DNA of 64,000 nucleotides, taken from contig NZ_JARJBB010000002.1 in the NCBI RefSeq assembly GCF_029269835.1, positions 186,001 through 250,000 of the forward strand, given 5' to 3'. Position 1 is the stretch's first letter. Each line of letters begins with the position of its first letter. Of the stretch, positions 1-8,319 are shown in pieces. Under the pieces are notes generated by a model, which saw nothing but the letters and a program-made list of their open reading frames with translations, had not been told where the DNA came from and did not search any database. The position numbers and the translations under genes were made by a program. This DNA comes from Streptomyces tropicalis. GTDB lineage: Bacteria > Actinomycetota > Actinomycetes > Streptomycetales > Streptomycetaceae.

Positions 1-627
1 CGCCGCTTCCGCAACCGCGGGGAGCCGCTGGACGACCTCACCCAGGTCGCCACCATCGGGCTGATCAAGTCGGTCGACCGCTTCGACCCGGACCGCGGCG
101 TGGAGTTCTCCACGTACGCGACCCCGACGGTCGTCGGCGAGATCAAGCGGCACTTCCGCGACAAGGGCTGGGCGGTCCGCGTGCCGCGCCGGCTGCAGGA
201 GCTGCGGCTCGCGCTCACCACGGCGACGGCCGAGCTGTCCCAGCTGCACGGCCGCTCCCCCACGGTGCACGAGCTGGCGGAGAAGCTGGCGATCTCCGAG
301 GAGGAGGTCCTGGAGGGGCTGGAGTCGGCGAACGCGTACTCCACGCTCTCGCTGGACGTGCCGGACACCGACGACGAGTCCCCTGCGGTGGCGGACACCC
401 TCGGCGCCGAGGACTTGGCGCTGGAGGGCGTGGAGTACCGCGAGTCGCTGAAGCCGCTGCTGGAGGACCTGCCGCCGCGCGAGAAGCGCATCCTGCTGCT
501 GCGCTTCTTCGGCAACATGACCCAGTCGCAGATCGCGCAGGAGGTCGGCATCTCGCAGATGCACGTCTCGCGCCTGCTGGCCCGCACGCTGGCCCAGCTG
601 CGGGAGAAGCTGCTGGTGGAGGAGTAG
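1..627 (+). CDS. sigH: SigB/SigF-subfamily RNA polymerase sigma factor, C-terminal part (5' end outside window)
   Basis: The frame is open from the first base; 208 codons are visible and the N-terminus lies outside the window. Region 2 ends with RFDPDRGVEFSTYA and the VVGEIKRHFRDKGWAVRVPR stretch, typical of the SigB/F/G group. A region 3 segment follows, then a region 4 helix-turn-helix containing QIAQEVGISQMHVSRL near the end. This group directs RNA polymerase to stress or development promoters and is usually held by an anti-sigma factor, which would lie upstream. The symbol rests on position: sigH occupies this place beside the wblE neighbourhood in S. coelicolor. Family is certain; which paralogue it is, less so. 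Confidence 0.85.
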   Translation, partial: RRFRNRGEPLDDLTQVATIGLIKSVDRFDPDRGVEFSTYATPTVVGEIKRHFRDKGWAVRVPRRLQELRLALTTATAELSQLHGRSPTVHELAEKLAISEEEVLEGLESANAYSTLSLDVPDTDDESPAVADTLGAEDLALEGVEYRESLKPLLEDLPPREKRILLLRFFGNMTQSQIAQEVGISQMHVSRLLARTLAQLREKLLVEE

Positions 628-658
628 GCCCCGGCACCTGCCGCGGGCGCGCCCCGTC

Positions 659-1126
659 CTACCTCTTGTCCTCCTGGGCCCGGCCCGGGCCCTTGATCCC
701 GAGGGCCCGTGTCGTCGCCGGGTGGACCAGCAGCACCAGCGAGGCCACCGCCACGACGGCGAGCGCGATGCCGGCCGGGATGGCCACGCTGTCGGCCTGG
801 AGCAGGCTGTAGGCCACGGGCAGTGCGATGACCTGCGTGATGACCGCCGGTCCCCGGCTCCAGCTGCGGCGGGCCATCAGCCCGCGGGCCGCTAGGAGCG
901 GCAGCAGGGCGAGCACGAGGACCGTGACGCCGCCGGCGACGGCCTGCTGCCGGTCTCCCCCGTCGGCTCCGGCGCCGAGGACGAGCATCCAGATCCCGGC
1001 GACGACGAGCGCGAGCCCTTCCAGCGCGGAGAGCGCGGCCGCAGCGGTCAGCCGCCGCGGGCGCGGTCCGGCAGGGTCCGCGGCGTCGTCCGTGGTGCGG
1101 GGGGCGGGGGTCTGCTCACTGCTCAC
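659..1126 (-). CDS. Small integral membrane protein, unknown function
   Basis: This 155-residue protein has a polar N-terminus of about 25 residues followed by four hydrophobic segments (about residues 27-50, 62-82, 92-110 and 114-135) and a short charged tail ending RAQEDKR. I recognise no catalytic motif. The start is GTG with a purine-rich AGAG directly before it. It converges on the sigma-factor gene, 31 bp away, and is divergent from the lipid kinase gene. The hydrophobic pattern and Streptomyces-like codon use support a real gene; the function is unknown. Confidence 0.8.
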   Translation of the reverse strand: MSSEQTPAPRTTDDAADPAGPRPRRLTAAAALSALEGLALVVAGIWMLVLGAGADGGDRQQAVAGGVTVLVLALLPLLAARGLMARRSWSRGPAVITQVIALPVAYSLLQADSVAIPAGIALAVVAVASLVLLVHPATTRALGIKGPGRAQEDKR

Positions 1127-1259
1127 CTCTGAAGAGTAGCCCGGGGCCCCGTCCGCCCGTGTCCGGGCTCACGCCCTCCGCCCCTTCCCGTCTTACCCGT
1201 CTTACCGGATCCCTACCTCGCTCTGGGCCCGGTACCACCCAGTAGGTACGCTGCCCTTC

Positions 1260-2228
1260 ATGCGTGCACTTCTCGTGGCCAACCCGGCGGCAACCACCAC
1301 AAGCGCACGTACGCGCGATGTCCTGATCCACGCGCTCGCCAGCGAGATGAAGCTGGAGACGGTCACCACCGAGTACCGCGGCCACGCGCGCGACCTGGGC
1401 CGGCAGGCCGCGGACAGCGACGACATCGACCTGGTCGTGGCCCTCGGCGGCGACGGCACGGTCAACGAGGTGGTGAACGGGCTGCTGCACCGCGGACCCG
1501 ACCTCGAGCGGCTGCCCCGCCTCGCCGTGGTCCCCGGCGGCTCCACCAACGTCTTCGCCCGCGCCCTGGGCCTGCCGAACGACGCCGTGGAGGCCACCGG
1601 CGCCCTGCTGGACGCGCTGGCCGCCGGCCGGGAGCGGACCGTCGGGCTGGGGCTCGCGGCCGGAACCCCGGGGACGGAGGACGCGGCGGTCCCGGAGCGC
1701 TGGTTCACCTTCACCGCCGGGCTCGGTTTCGACGCGGGCGTGGTCGGGCGGGTGGAGCAGCAGCGCGAGCGCGGCCGGAGGTCGACGCACGCCCTCTACG
1801 TCCGGCAGGTCGTCCGCCAGTTCCTCGGCGGGCCCAGCCGCCGGCACGGGGCGGTGACGCTGGAGCGGCCCGGTGAGGATCCGGTCACGGACCTGGTGGT
1901 GGCCATAGTCTCGAACACCTCGCCCTGGACGTATCTCGGCAACCGTCCGATGTACACCTCGCCCGGCGCCTCGTTCGACACGGGGCTCGACGTACTCGGT
2001 CTCAGCCGTCTGTCCATCGCCGCGGCCGCCCGGTATGGCACCCAGTTGCTCACTTCGTCCCCAGAGCGGGGACCGCACGGCAGGCATGCGGTCTCACTGC
2101 ACGACCTCGACGGCTTCACCTTGCATTCGAAGGTGCCGCTGCCCCTGCAGATGGACGGCGACCACCTGGGGCTCCGGACGAGCGTGACGTTCACAGGCGT
2201 ACGCCGTGCACTGCGTGTGATTGTGTGA
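1260..2228 (+). CDS. Diacylglycerol kinase-family lipid kinase (DAGK_cat/YegS type)
   Basis: Of 322 residues, the N-terminal half is a DAGK catalytic domain: an opening LVANPAATT, then the nucleotide-binding GGDGTVNEVVNGL at about residues 62-74, and PGGSTNVFARALGLP around 93-107. The C-terminal half (GLGFDAGVV onward) is the YegS-like substrate domain. The family phosphorylates diacylglycerol or related lipids at the membrane; the substrate here is not known. No Shine-Dalgarno sequence precedes the ATG, but TAGGTA lies about 12 bp upstream, so a leaderless or near-leaderless mRNA is plausible. It is transcribed toward wblE but separated from it by 320 bp. Confidence 0.9.
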   Translation: MRALLVANPAATTTSARTRDVLIHALASEMKLETVTTEYRGHARDLGRQAADSDDIDLVVALGGDGTVNEVVNGLLHRGPDLERLPRLAVVPGGSTNVFARALGLPNDAVEATGALLDALAAGRERTVGLGLAAGTPGTEDAAVPERWFTFTAGLGFDAGVVGRVEQQRERGRRSTHALYVRQVVRQFLGGPSRRHGAVTLERPGEDPVTDLVVAIVSNTSPWTYLGNRPMYTSPGASFDTGLDVLGLSRLSIAAAARYGTQLLTSSPERGPHGRHAVSLHDLDGFTLHSKVPLPLQMDGDHLGLRTSVTFTGVRRALRVIV

Positions 2229-2548
2229 GTGGAAGAGGCCAAAGTCCTTTCACTCGAACGTTTAGGCCAGGGTCCACCCCATGGAAGTACGGCTGTGACC
2301 TAGTCGACACCGAGGAATCAAAAAAAACTTTCTTGAAGGGGTTGTATCCGCCGCCGAGGTTTGCGAGTCTCTACGTGGCGATCGGGACGGGCCACCACAC
2401 AGGGCCCCGGAGATCGCCGGAACCCCTCTTCAATCCACAGGACCACGCCAGGGAAGCCTGACGGTCGGCCCTTCACTTGTTGAGGGATTCGTGAAAGCGT
2501 TCACATTCACAAGCAACCCGCATGTCATACCAAGGAGAGGTAGCAGCC
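2229..2548 (+). promoter_or_regulatory. Long wblE upstream region with A8 tract and palindromes
   Basis: This 320-bp stretch holds no convincing gene; the short frame at 2225-2461 has no ribosome site and overlaps the kinase stop. It contains an unusual run of eight A residues (2320-2327) followed by TTGAAG and less GC-rich sequence. A CRP-like palindrome lies nearer to the gene. The length and AT-rich patches suggest more than one promoter or a structured leader for wblE; transcription starts cannot be fixed from sequence alone. Confidence 0.5.
2490..2505 (+). promoter_or_regulatory. CRP-like palindrome upstream of wblE
   Basis: The 16-mer CGTGAAAGCGTTCACA matches the cAMP-CRP half-sites TGTGA-N6-TCACA at nine of ten positions. 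It lies 43 bp before the wblE start. The mycobacterial orthologue whiB1 is known to be controlled by a CRP-family protein, so the position fits. Binding itself is an inference. Confidence 0.5.
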
Positions 2549-2806
2549 ATGGACTGGCGTCACAACGCCGTTTGCCGCGAGGAAGACCCCGAGCTCTTCT
2601 TCCCCATCGGCAACACCGGTCCTGCGCTGCTGCAGATCGAGGAAGCCAAGGCCGTCTGCCGTCGCTGCCCGGTTATGGAGCAGTGCCTGCAGTGGGCGCT
2701 CGAGTCCGGTCAGGACTCCGGCGTCTGGGGTGGTCTCAGCGAGGACGAGCGTCGTGCGATGAAGCGCCGCGCCGCCCGCAACCGGGCCCGTCAGGCCTCC
2801 GCCTGA
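2549..2806 (+). CDS. wblE: WhiB-like Fe-S transcription factor WblE (WhiB1 type)
   Basis: This 85-residue WhiB-family protein has all four cluster-ligating cysteines, C9, C37, C40 and C46, spaced as in WhiB1, followed by the turn SGVWGG and a basic C-terminus (KRRAARNRARQ). WhiB1-type proteins carry a [4Fe-4S] cluster, bind region 4 of the housekeeping sigma factor and respond to NO; the mycobacterial orthologue is essential. I chose the ATG at 2549 because AAGGAGAGG lies nine bases upstream; an earlier in-frame ATG at 2522 has no such site. The histidine kinase gene downstream is convergent. Confidence 0.95.
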   Translation: MDWRHNAVCREEDPELFFPIGNTGPALLQIEEAKAVCRRCPVMEQCLQWALESGQDSGVWGGLSEDERRAMKRRAARNRARQASA

Positions 2807-2957
2807 CCCAGTCCGCCCCACGGACAGCTTGAGCTTGGCGGCGCATACGGAGCGTATGCATCTCCCGCCCCCGAGCCGCAGCGCGCAGTACCCCCCGCGC
2901 TTGTCATACAGCGAGCACTGGCCTCGGACCGTACCCCGGTCCGGGGCTCTTTGCTGT

Positions 2958-2992
2958 GCGCGGCGCTTCGCGGACCCCGCCAAGCGCCGCGC
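2958..2992 (-). terminator. Hairpin after the histidine kinase gene
   Basis: An 11-bp GC-rich inverted repeat (arms 2958-2968 and 2982-2992, loop 13 nt) begins eight bases beyond the kinase stop codon. It lacks a clear U tract, as is common in Streptomyces. A second imperfect hairpin at about 2923-2946 could serve wblE from the other side. Confidence 0.55.
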
Positions 2993-3000
2993 GCGGCGCG

Positions 3001-4467
3001 CTACTTGTGGGCGCGGACAGGGATGTCGAGGATCACCCGGGTGCCGCGCTCCGGAGCCGGGACCATGTCGAAGGTGCCGCCCAACTCGCCTTCGACCAGG
3101 GTGCGCACGATCTGCAGGCCGAGGTTGCCCGAGCGGTGCGGGTCGAAGTCCTGGGGCAGGCCGACCCCGTCGTCCTGGACGGTGACGAGCAGCCGGGCCT
3201 CGCGGGTGGTGCCGCCGCGCACCGCGGAGACCTCCACCGTGCCGGTCTCGCCCGGCCCGAAGCCGTGCTCCAGGGCGTTCTGCAGGATCTCGGTCAGCAC
3301 CATCGACAGCGGAGTGGCGACCTCCGCGTCCAGGATGCCGAACCGCCCGCTGCGCCGGCCGGTGACCCGGCCCGGCGAGATCTCGGCGACCATCGACAGC
3401 ACCCGGTCGGCGATCTCGTCGAACTCCACCCGCTCGTCCAGGTTCTGGGACAGCGTCTCATGCACGATGGCGATCGATCCGACCCTGCGGACCGCCTCCT
3501 CCAGCGCCTCCCGGCCCCGCTCGGAGCCGATGCGCCGGGCCTGGAGCCGCAACAGGGCCGCCACCGTCTGGAGGTTGTTCTTCACCCGGTGGTGGATCTC
3601 CCGGATGGTCGCGTCCTTGGTGATCAACTCCCTCTCGCGGCGGCGCAGTTCGGTGACGTCCCGGAGCAGCACCAGGGAACCGATGCGGGTCCCCTTGGGC
3701 TTGAGGGGGATCGCCCGGAACTGGATGACGCCGTCGTGCGCCTCGATCTCGAACTCGCGGGGCGCCCAGCCGCTGGCCAGCTTGACCAGCGCCTCGTCCA
3801 CCGGACCCCGGGAGGGGGCGAGTTCGGCGGTGGTCCGGCCGAGGTGGTGCCCGACCAGGTCGGCGGCCAGCCCGAGCCGGTGGTACGCCGAGAGCGCGTT
3901 CGGCGAGGCGTACTGCACGACGCCGTCGACGTCGAGCCGGATCAGCCCGTCGCCGACGCGCGGCGAGGCGTCCATGTCGACCTGCTGGTCCGGGAAGGGG
4001 AAGGAGCCGGCCGCGATCATCTGCGCGAGGTCCGAGGCACTCTGCAGGTACGTCAGCTCCAGCCGGCTCGGGGTGCGCACGGTGAGCAGATTGGTGTTGC
4101 GGGCGATGACACCGAGTACACGTCCCTCGCGGCGCACCGGGATGGACTCGACGCGGACGGGGACCTCCTCGCGCCACTCGGGGTCGCCCTCGCGCACGAT
4201 CCGGCCCTCGTCGAGCGCCGCGTCCAGCATCGGGCGGCGGCCGCGCGGGACGAGGTGGCCGACCATGTCGTCCTGGTAGGAGGTCGGCCCGGTGTTGGGC
4301 CGCATCTGCGCCACGGAGACGTAGCGGGTGCCGTCCCGGGTGGGCACCCACAGGACCAGGTCGGCGAAGGACAGGTCGGAGAGCAGCTGCCACTCCGAGA
4401 CCAGCAGGTGGAGCCACTCGAGGTCGGAGTCGTCGAGGGCCGTGTGCTGGCGTACGAGTTCGTTCAT
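3001..4467 (-). CDS. pdtaS: PdtaS-type sensor histidine kinase (GAF-PAS-HisKA_2-HATPase)
   Basis: This 488-residue soluble kinase has no membrane segment. The N-terminal part (about 20-180) resembles the GAF-like sensor of PdtaS, a PAS domain follows (about 185-280), then the HWE/HisKA_2 phosphoacceptor REIHHRVKNNLQT with His292, and an HATPase_c domain with EILQNALEHGF (N box) and DDGVGLP. In actinobacteria this architecture pairs with the RNA-binding ANTAR regulator PdtaR, which is not in this window. The ATG at 4467 begins the conserved MNELVRQHT; the reading frame continues upstream but becomes Pro/Arg-rich noise. There is no good Shine-Dalgarno sequence. Confidence 0.93.
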   Translation of the reverse strand: MNELVRQHTALDDSDLEWLHLLVSEWQLLSDLSFADLVLWVPTRDGTRYVSVAQMRPNTGPTSYQDDMVGHLVPRGRRPMLDAALDEGRIVREGDPEWREEVPVRVESIPVRREGRVLGVIARNTNLLTVRTPSRLELTYLQSASDLAQMIAAGSFPFPDQQVDMDASPRVGDGLIRLDVDGVVQYASPNALSAYHRLGLAADLVGHHLGRTTAELAPSRGPVDEALVKLASGWAPREFEIEAHDGVIQFRAIPLKPKGTRIGSLVLLRDVTELRRRERELITKDATIREIHHRVKNNLQTVAALLRLQARRIGSERGREALEEAVRRVGSIAIVHETLSQNLDERVEFDEIADRVLSMVAEISPGRVTGRRSGRFGILDAEVATPLSMVLTEILQNALEHGFGPGETGTVEVSAVRGGTTREARLLVTVQDDGVGLPQDFDPHRSGNLGLQIVRTLVEGELGGTFDMVPAPERGTRVILDIPVRAHK

Positions 4468-4822
4468 GGAGGGCACGTCTGCGAGCGTACCCGGGTGTTC
4501 GGCCGTCGTTCGAAACCGGCCGAGGCCGCCTCGGGGCGCGGGGGCGTGGACGGCGCCGTCCGGGGGATCCGGCCCCGGAGACACCCGCGGGCCGCGGCGC
4601 CTGGGAGGGACCCTCAGCCCTCCCGGCACCGCAGCCCGGAGCAATATCGGCCGCGGGGTGTGCGGTCCCGGTCGGCCGAAGGAGAGGAGCCGGGGCCGTC
4701 AGGGCAGAGAGCACCGGTTCCTCGGTCCGCCCTCCTGTGCGGGGAAGGCGGAGGCTCGTGCGTCGCACGGGGTGCCCGGGCGGTGCCGCGCGGGGTGCGC
4801 CGTGCGAGGTTCGTCGCCGCAT

Positions 4823-4838
4823 TCTGGACTAGACCACT
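4823..4838 (+). promoter_or_regulatory. Distal DasR-responsive element (dre)
   Basis: TCTGGACTAGACCACT matches the dre consensus A(C/G)TGGTCTAGACCA(C/G)T in the core TGG-x-CTAGACCA. It lies about 280 bp before nagB and 355 bp before the kinase gene, so it is not obviously tied to either start. Confidence 0.65.
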
Positions 4839-5049
4839 CGGGGCTGTCCATGTGCGGGAGGACGGTTGTTGTGGTTTCTTCACCGGACGGCAGTCCCACA
4901 GGGGTCCGCCGGACCGGTGCCGGAGGTACCGGCTTCCAGGACGCAGCCTAGCCCGCCCGGACCACCGGCGGGACCGGATGGGCGGGGCAATTTCCGCCCG
5001 GCCCGCCCGGCGCGGCGCGCACCTCCTCCGGAGGGCCCCGCTCTGTTAG

Positions 5050-5065
5050 ATTGGTCTAAACCACA
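5050..5065 (+). promoter_or_regulatory. nagB-proximal DasR-responsive element (dre)
   Basis: ATTGGTCTAAACCACA preserves TGGTCTA-ACCAC of the dre consensus and ends 52 bp before the nagB GTG, a position suited to repression of nagB by DasR. nagB is an established DasR target in S. coelicolor. Confidence 0.8.
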
Positions 5066-5117
5066 CGGCCCTCCTGACCGGGTCCGGTCAGCTCTCCCCA
5101 GATCGGCAGGCCCCAGC

Positions 5118-5903
5118 GTGGAAGTTGTCATCGTTCCGGACGCCGCCGCGGGTGGCGAGCTCGTCGCCGAGGCCATGGCGCAGCTGCTCGGACGCAGGCC
5201 GGACGCCCTGCTCGGCGTCGCCACGGGTTCGACCCCGCTGCCCGTGTACGAGGCGCTGGCGGCGAAGGTGCGCTCGGGTGCCGTGGACGCCTCGCGGGCC
5301 CGGATCGCCCAGCTCGACGAGTACGTCGGGCTGCCCGCGGATCACCCCGAGTCCTACCGCTCGGTGCTGCGGCGCGAGGTGCTGGAGCCGCTCGGGATCG
5401 GCATGGACGGCTTCCTCGGGCCCGACGGCACGGCCGAGGACGTCCGGGCGGCGTGCGCGGCCTACGACCGGACGCTGGCCGAGGCCGGAGGGGTCGACCT
5501 CCAGCTGCTCGGGATCGGCACCGACGGGCACATCGGGTTCAACGAGCCGTGCTCGTCCCTCGCCTCCCGCACCCGGATCAAGACGCTCACCCAGCAGACC
5601 CGGGCCGACAACGCGCGCTTCTTCGACGGGGACGTGGACCAGGTGCCCCACCACGTCATCACCCAGGGCATCGGGACGATCCTGGAGGCACGGCACCTGG
5701 TGCTGCTGGCCACCGGCGAGGGCAAGGCGGACGCGGTCGCCGCGACCGTGGAGGGCCCGGTCGCCGCGGTCTGCCCCGCCTCGGCCCTGCAGCTCCACCC
5801 GCACGCCACGGTCGTCGTCGACGAGCCCGCGGCCGCCAAGCTGAAGCTCGCCGACTACTTCCGGCACACCTACGCAGACAAGCCGCACTGGCAGGGCCTC
5901 TGA
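5118..5903 (+). CDS. nagB: Glucosamine-6-phosphate deaminase NagB
   Basis: This 261-residue enzyme converts glucosamine-6-phosphate to fructose-6-phosphate and ammonia, the last step feeding N-acetylglucosamine into glycolysis. It has the family landmarks: GVATGSTPLPVYE near residues 34-46, the substrate-loop IAQLDEYVGL around 63-72, and LGIGTDGHIGFNEP around 130-143 with the catalytic Asp/His. The GTG start at 5118 gives the usual length and N-terminus (MEVVIVPDAAAGG); the frame is open further upstream but is non-conserved in character. A DasR site lies 52 bp upstream, so expression should be released by glucosamine-6-phosphate, the DasR ligand. Confidence 0.95.
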   Translation: MEVVIVPDAAAGGELVAEAMAQLLGRRPDALLGVATGSTPLPVYEALAAKVRSGAVDASRARIAQLDEYVGLPADHPESYRSVLRREVLEPLGIGMDGFLGPDGTAEDVRAACAAYDRTLAEAGGVDLQLLGIGTDGHIGFNEPCSSLASRTRIKTLTQQTRADNARFFDGDVDQVPHHVITQGIGTILEARHLVLLATGEGKADAVAATVEGPVAAVCPASALQLHPHATVVVDEPAAAKLKLADYFRHTYADKPHWQGL

Positions 5904-5961
5904 CCCCGGATCACACGCCTTCGCCGTCATGGGGGCGCCGCCCACGGCCGCGCCCGTCCCG

Positions 5962-7467
5962 CTACGCCCGCCCCCTCACCGGCACGCCCGCGATGACCTC
6001 GGCCGCGGCGAGGCCGCAGACCCGGGCCGCGCCGTGGGTCGCCAGGTGGAGGGCGCCGCGCGGGGCCGCCTCGGGGACGCCCATCTCCACGACGACGGTG
6101 TCCGGGCGGGCCGCCAGCAGGGTGTCGAGCGCCGCCGCCATCCAGGGGTGGCGGTGCTCGTCGCGCACCACGGCGACCACCCGCCGGGAACCCGCCGCCG
6201 CGAGCGCCGCGCCGCCCGCGTCCGTGCCGGTGAAGCCGCCGGTCCCGGTCCCGGGCAGCAGCCGGCACAGCTCCGCGGCCACGCCCCACGGGGTCTCGTC
6301 GCCCACCGCGATGTTGGCGACCGGGGTCAGGGCGGCGACGTAGGGCGGTGCGGCGAGCGGCACGAAGGGGTCCCGGGCGGTGGCCCGCAGGGCGCGGCGG
6401 GCCGCCCGCAGGCCGACCGTGTCGTCGCCGGCGACGTCCCGCGTGCCCCGGGCCGCACCCGAGGTCCAGCGGGCGAGCGCGCGCACCCGGTCGGCCGCGT
6501 CGGCCAGCCGCTCCTCGGGCAGCTCGCCGGCACGGACCGCGGCCACCAGGGCGTCCCGCAGCCTCCGTACCGTCTCGTCGTCGGCCAGGCCGCCGCCCAC
6601 GCAGATCGCGTCGGCGCCCGCGGCGACGGCCAGGACGCTGCCGCGCTCGATGCCGTAGGCGTCCGCCACGGCCCGCATCTCCATGCCGTCGGTGACGATC
6701 GGGCCGGTGTGGCCGAGCTCCCCGCGCAGCAGGTCGGTCAGCACCGTGCGGGACAGGGTCGCGGGGCGGTCCGGGTCGAGGGCGGGGACCAGGATGTGCG
6801 CGCTCATCACCGCCTTGGTGCCCGCGGCCACGGCGGCCCGGAAGGGGGCCAGGTCGCGGGAGTGCAGCATCCGGGTGCCGGCGTCGATGCGCGGCAGGGC
6901 GTGGTGGGAGTCGACGGCGGTGTCGCCGTGCCCGGGGAAGTGCTTGGTGCAGGCGGCCACGCCCGCGCTCTGCAGCCCGGTGACGTAGGCGGCGGTGTGC
7001 CGGGCGACGAGCGCGGGGTCGGCGCCGAAGGAGCGGACCCCGATGACCGGGTTGCCGGGATCGGAGTTCACGTCGGCGGAGGGGGCCCAGTTCAGGTTGA
7101 CGCCGCAGGCCGCGAGGCGGCGGCCGAGTTCGCGGGCCACGTCCCGGGTGAGCCCCGTGTCGTCGACCGCGCCGAGGGCGTGGTTGCCGGGGAAGCTGGA
7201 GCCGGTGTGCACCTCCAGGCGGGTGACGTCCCCGCCCTCCTCGTCGATCGCGACCAGCACGTCCTCCCGCTCGGCGCGCAGCTGGGCGGTGAGCGCGGCC
7301 AGCTGCGCGGGCGAGGCGATGTTGCGTCCGAACAGCCCGACCGAGGCCAGCCCCTCCCCCAGCCGGCGCAGCAGCCAGTCGGGGGCCGTTGTCCCGGTGA
7401 AGCCGGGCTGGAGGACCGTCAGCGCGTCGCGGGTGAGGGTGTCGGTTCCGCGGGCGAATGTCGTCAT
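5962..7467 (-). CDS. Glycoside hydrolase family 3 beta-N-acetylhexosaminidase (NagZ-like)
   Basis: This 501-residue enzyme has no signal peptide. The GH3 signature is visible: AIDEEGGDVTRLE near 80-92, and KHFPGHGDTAVDSHHALP around 170-190, which contains the His/Asp acid-base pair on the flexible loop typical of NagZ-type hexosaminidases. It should cut beta-linked GlcNAc from chitobiose or muropeptides in the cytoplasm. It begins nine bases after the dasC stop on the same strand, so it is probably the last gene of a dasABC operon: imported chitobiose would be cleaved here, then processed through NagB. The C-terminal 150 residues are an extra alpha/beta domain seen in longer actinobacterial homologues. 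Confidence 0.9.
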   Translation of the reverse strand: MTTFARGTDTLTRDALTVLQPGFTGTTAPDWLLRRLGEGLASVGLFGRNIASPAQLAALTAQLRAEREDVLVAIDEEGGDVTRLEVHTGSSFPGNHALGAVDDTGLTRDVARELGRRLAACGVNLNWAPSADVNSDPGNPVIGVRSFGADPALVARHTAAYVTGLQSAGVAACTKHFPGHGDTAVDSHHALPRIDAGTRMLHSRDLAPFRAAVAAGTKAVMSAHILVPALDPDRPATLSRTVLTDLLRGELGHTGPIVTDGMEMRAVADAYGIERGSVLAVAAGADAICVGGGLADDETVRRLRDALVAAVRAGELPEERLADAADRVRALARWTSGAARGTRDVAGDDTVGLRAARRALRATARDPFVPLAAPPYVAALTPVANIAVGDETPWGVAAELCRLLPGTGTGGFTGTDAGGAALAAAGSRRVVAVVRDEHRHPWMAAALDTLLAARPDTVVVEMGVPEAAPRGALHLATHGAARVCGLAAAEVIAGVPVRGRA

Positions 7468-7476
7468 CGGGTGGCG

Positions 7477-8319
7477 TTATCCCTTCACGGCGCCCGCGGT
7501 CAGGCCCGCGGCCATCCTTCGCTGGACCAGGAGGAAGAGCACGACGATCGGCACGGCCATCATCGTGGCACCGGCCATCATGGGCGCGTACTCGGTGCCG
7601 TGCTTGGTGGTGAAGTTGCCGAGCCAGACGGTGGCGGTCTGGTGCTCCTGGCTCAGCAGCATCAGGGCGTAGAGGTACTCGTTCCAGGCCTGGATGAAAC
7701 CGTAGACCGAGGTGGCGACCATGCCGGGGGCGAGCAGCGGGAGGACCACCCGGACGAAGGCGCCGGTCCGGGAACAGCCGTCGACCATGGCCGCCTCCTC
7801 CAGCTCCCGGGGGATGTTGACGATGAACCCGCGCAGCGTCCACACCGTGAAGGGGAGGACGAAGGTCAGGTAGGTGATGATCAGGCCGGTGAGCCGGTCG
7901 TACTGCCCCAGGTCGTTCAGCAGCAGGAAGACCGGGATGATCATGGCGACCAGCGGGACCATCTGGACGGCCAGGATGCCGACGACGACGGCGCGGCGGC
8001 CGCGGAAGACGAAGCGGGAGAGGGCGAGCGCGGCCAGCATGCCGACGATCATGCCGATGACCACGACGGACAGGGACACGACGAGGCTGCGGCCGACCGG
8101 CCCCCAGAAGTCGGCGATGTCGAGCGCCCGCCGGAAGTTGCCGAGCGTGAGGCTGCGGGGCAGCAGGTCGGGGTCGGGGTCGATGGCGTCCCCGGCCGGT
8201 TTGAAGGCCGTGACGAGCATCCAGTACAGGGGGAAGCCGGCGGTGACGAGCACGACCAGGCCGAGCAGGTTCCAGCCGAGCCGGGTGCGGCGGCGGCCGG
8301 GCGGGGCGAGGGTGCTCAT
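7477..8319 (-). CDS. dasC: Chitobiose ABC transporter permease DasC
   Basis: This 280-residue MalG-type inner-membrane permease has six predicted transmembrane segments, with the cytoplasmic EAA loop visible as ELEEAAMVDGCSRTGAFVRV (about residues 180-199), which docks the ATPase. It is the second permease of the DasABC uptake system for N,N'-diacetylchitobiose; the shared ATPase MsiK is encoded elsewhere in Streptomyces. The start ATG overlaps the dasB stop as ATGA, indicating translational coupling. The stop codon is TAA, uncommon at this GC content. Confidence 0.93.
   Translation of the reverse strand: MSTLAPPGRRRTRLGWNLLGLVVLVTAGFPLYWMLVTAFKPAGDAIDPDPDLLPRSLTLGNFRRALDIADFWGPVGRSLVVSLSVVVIGMIVGMLAALALSRFVFRGRRAVVVGILAVQMVPLVAMIIPVFLLLNDLGQYDRLTGLIITYLTFVLPFTVWTLRGFIVNIPRELEEAAMVDGCSRTGAFVRVVLPLLAPGMVATSVYGFIQAWNEYLYALMLLSQEHQTATVWLGNFTTKHGTEYAPMMAGATMMAVPIVVLFLLVQRRMAAGLTAGAVKG

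Larger units (their letters stand above)
4468..5117. other. 650-bp intergenic region with two DasR-site candidates, no gene seen
   Basis: Between the divergent kinase and nagB genes I find no credible protein gene; the short minus-strand frames at 4614-4883 and 4699-4899 are Pro/Arg/Thr-rich and lack ribosome sites. The region carries a distal DasR-type site (4823-4838) and a proximal one (5050-5065). It must contain the promoters of both flanking genes. Confidence 0.6.

Noticed and set aside
2225..2461. 78-codon frame just after the lipid kinase
   Set aside because: It overlaps the kinase stop, has no Shine-Dalgarno sequence and no protein-like pattern; the region is better explained as wblE regulatory DNA.
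4614..4899. Short minus-strand genes in the nagB upstream region
   Set aside because: The products are Pro/Arg/Thr-rich without hydrophobic core or ribosome site.
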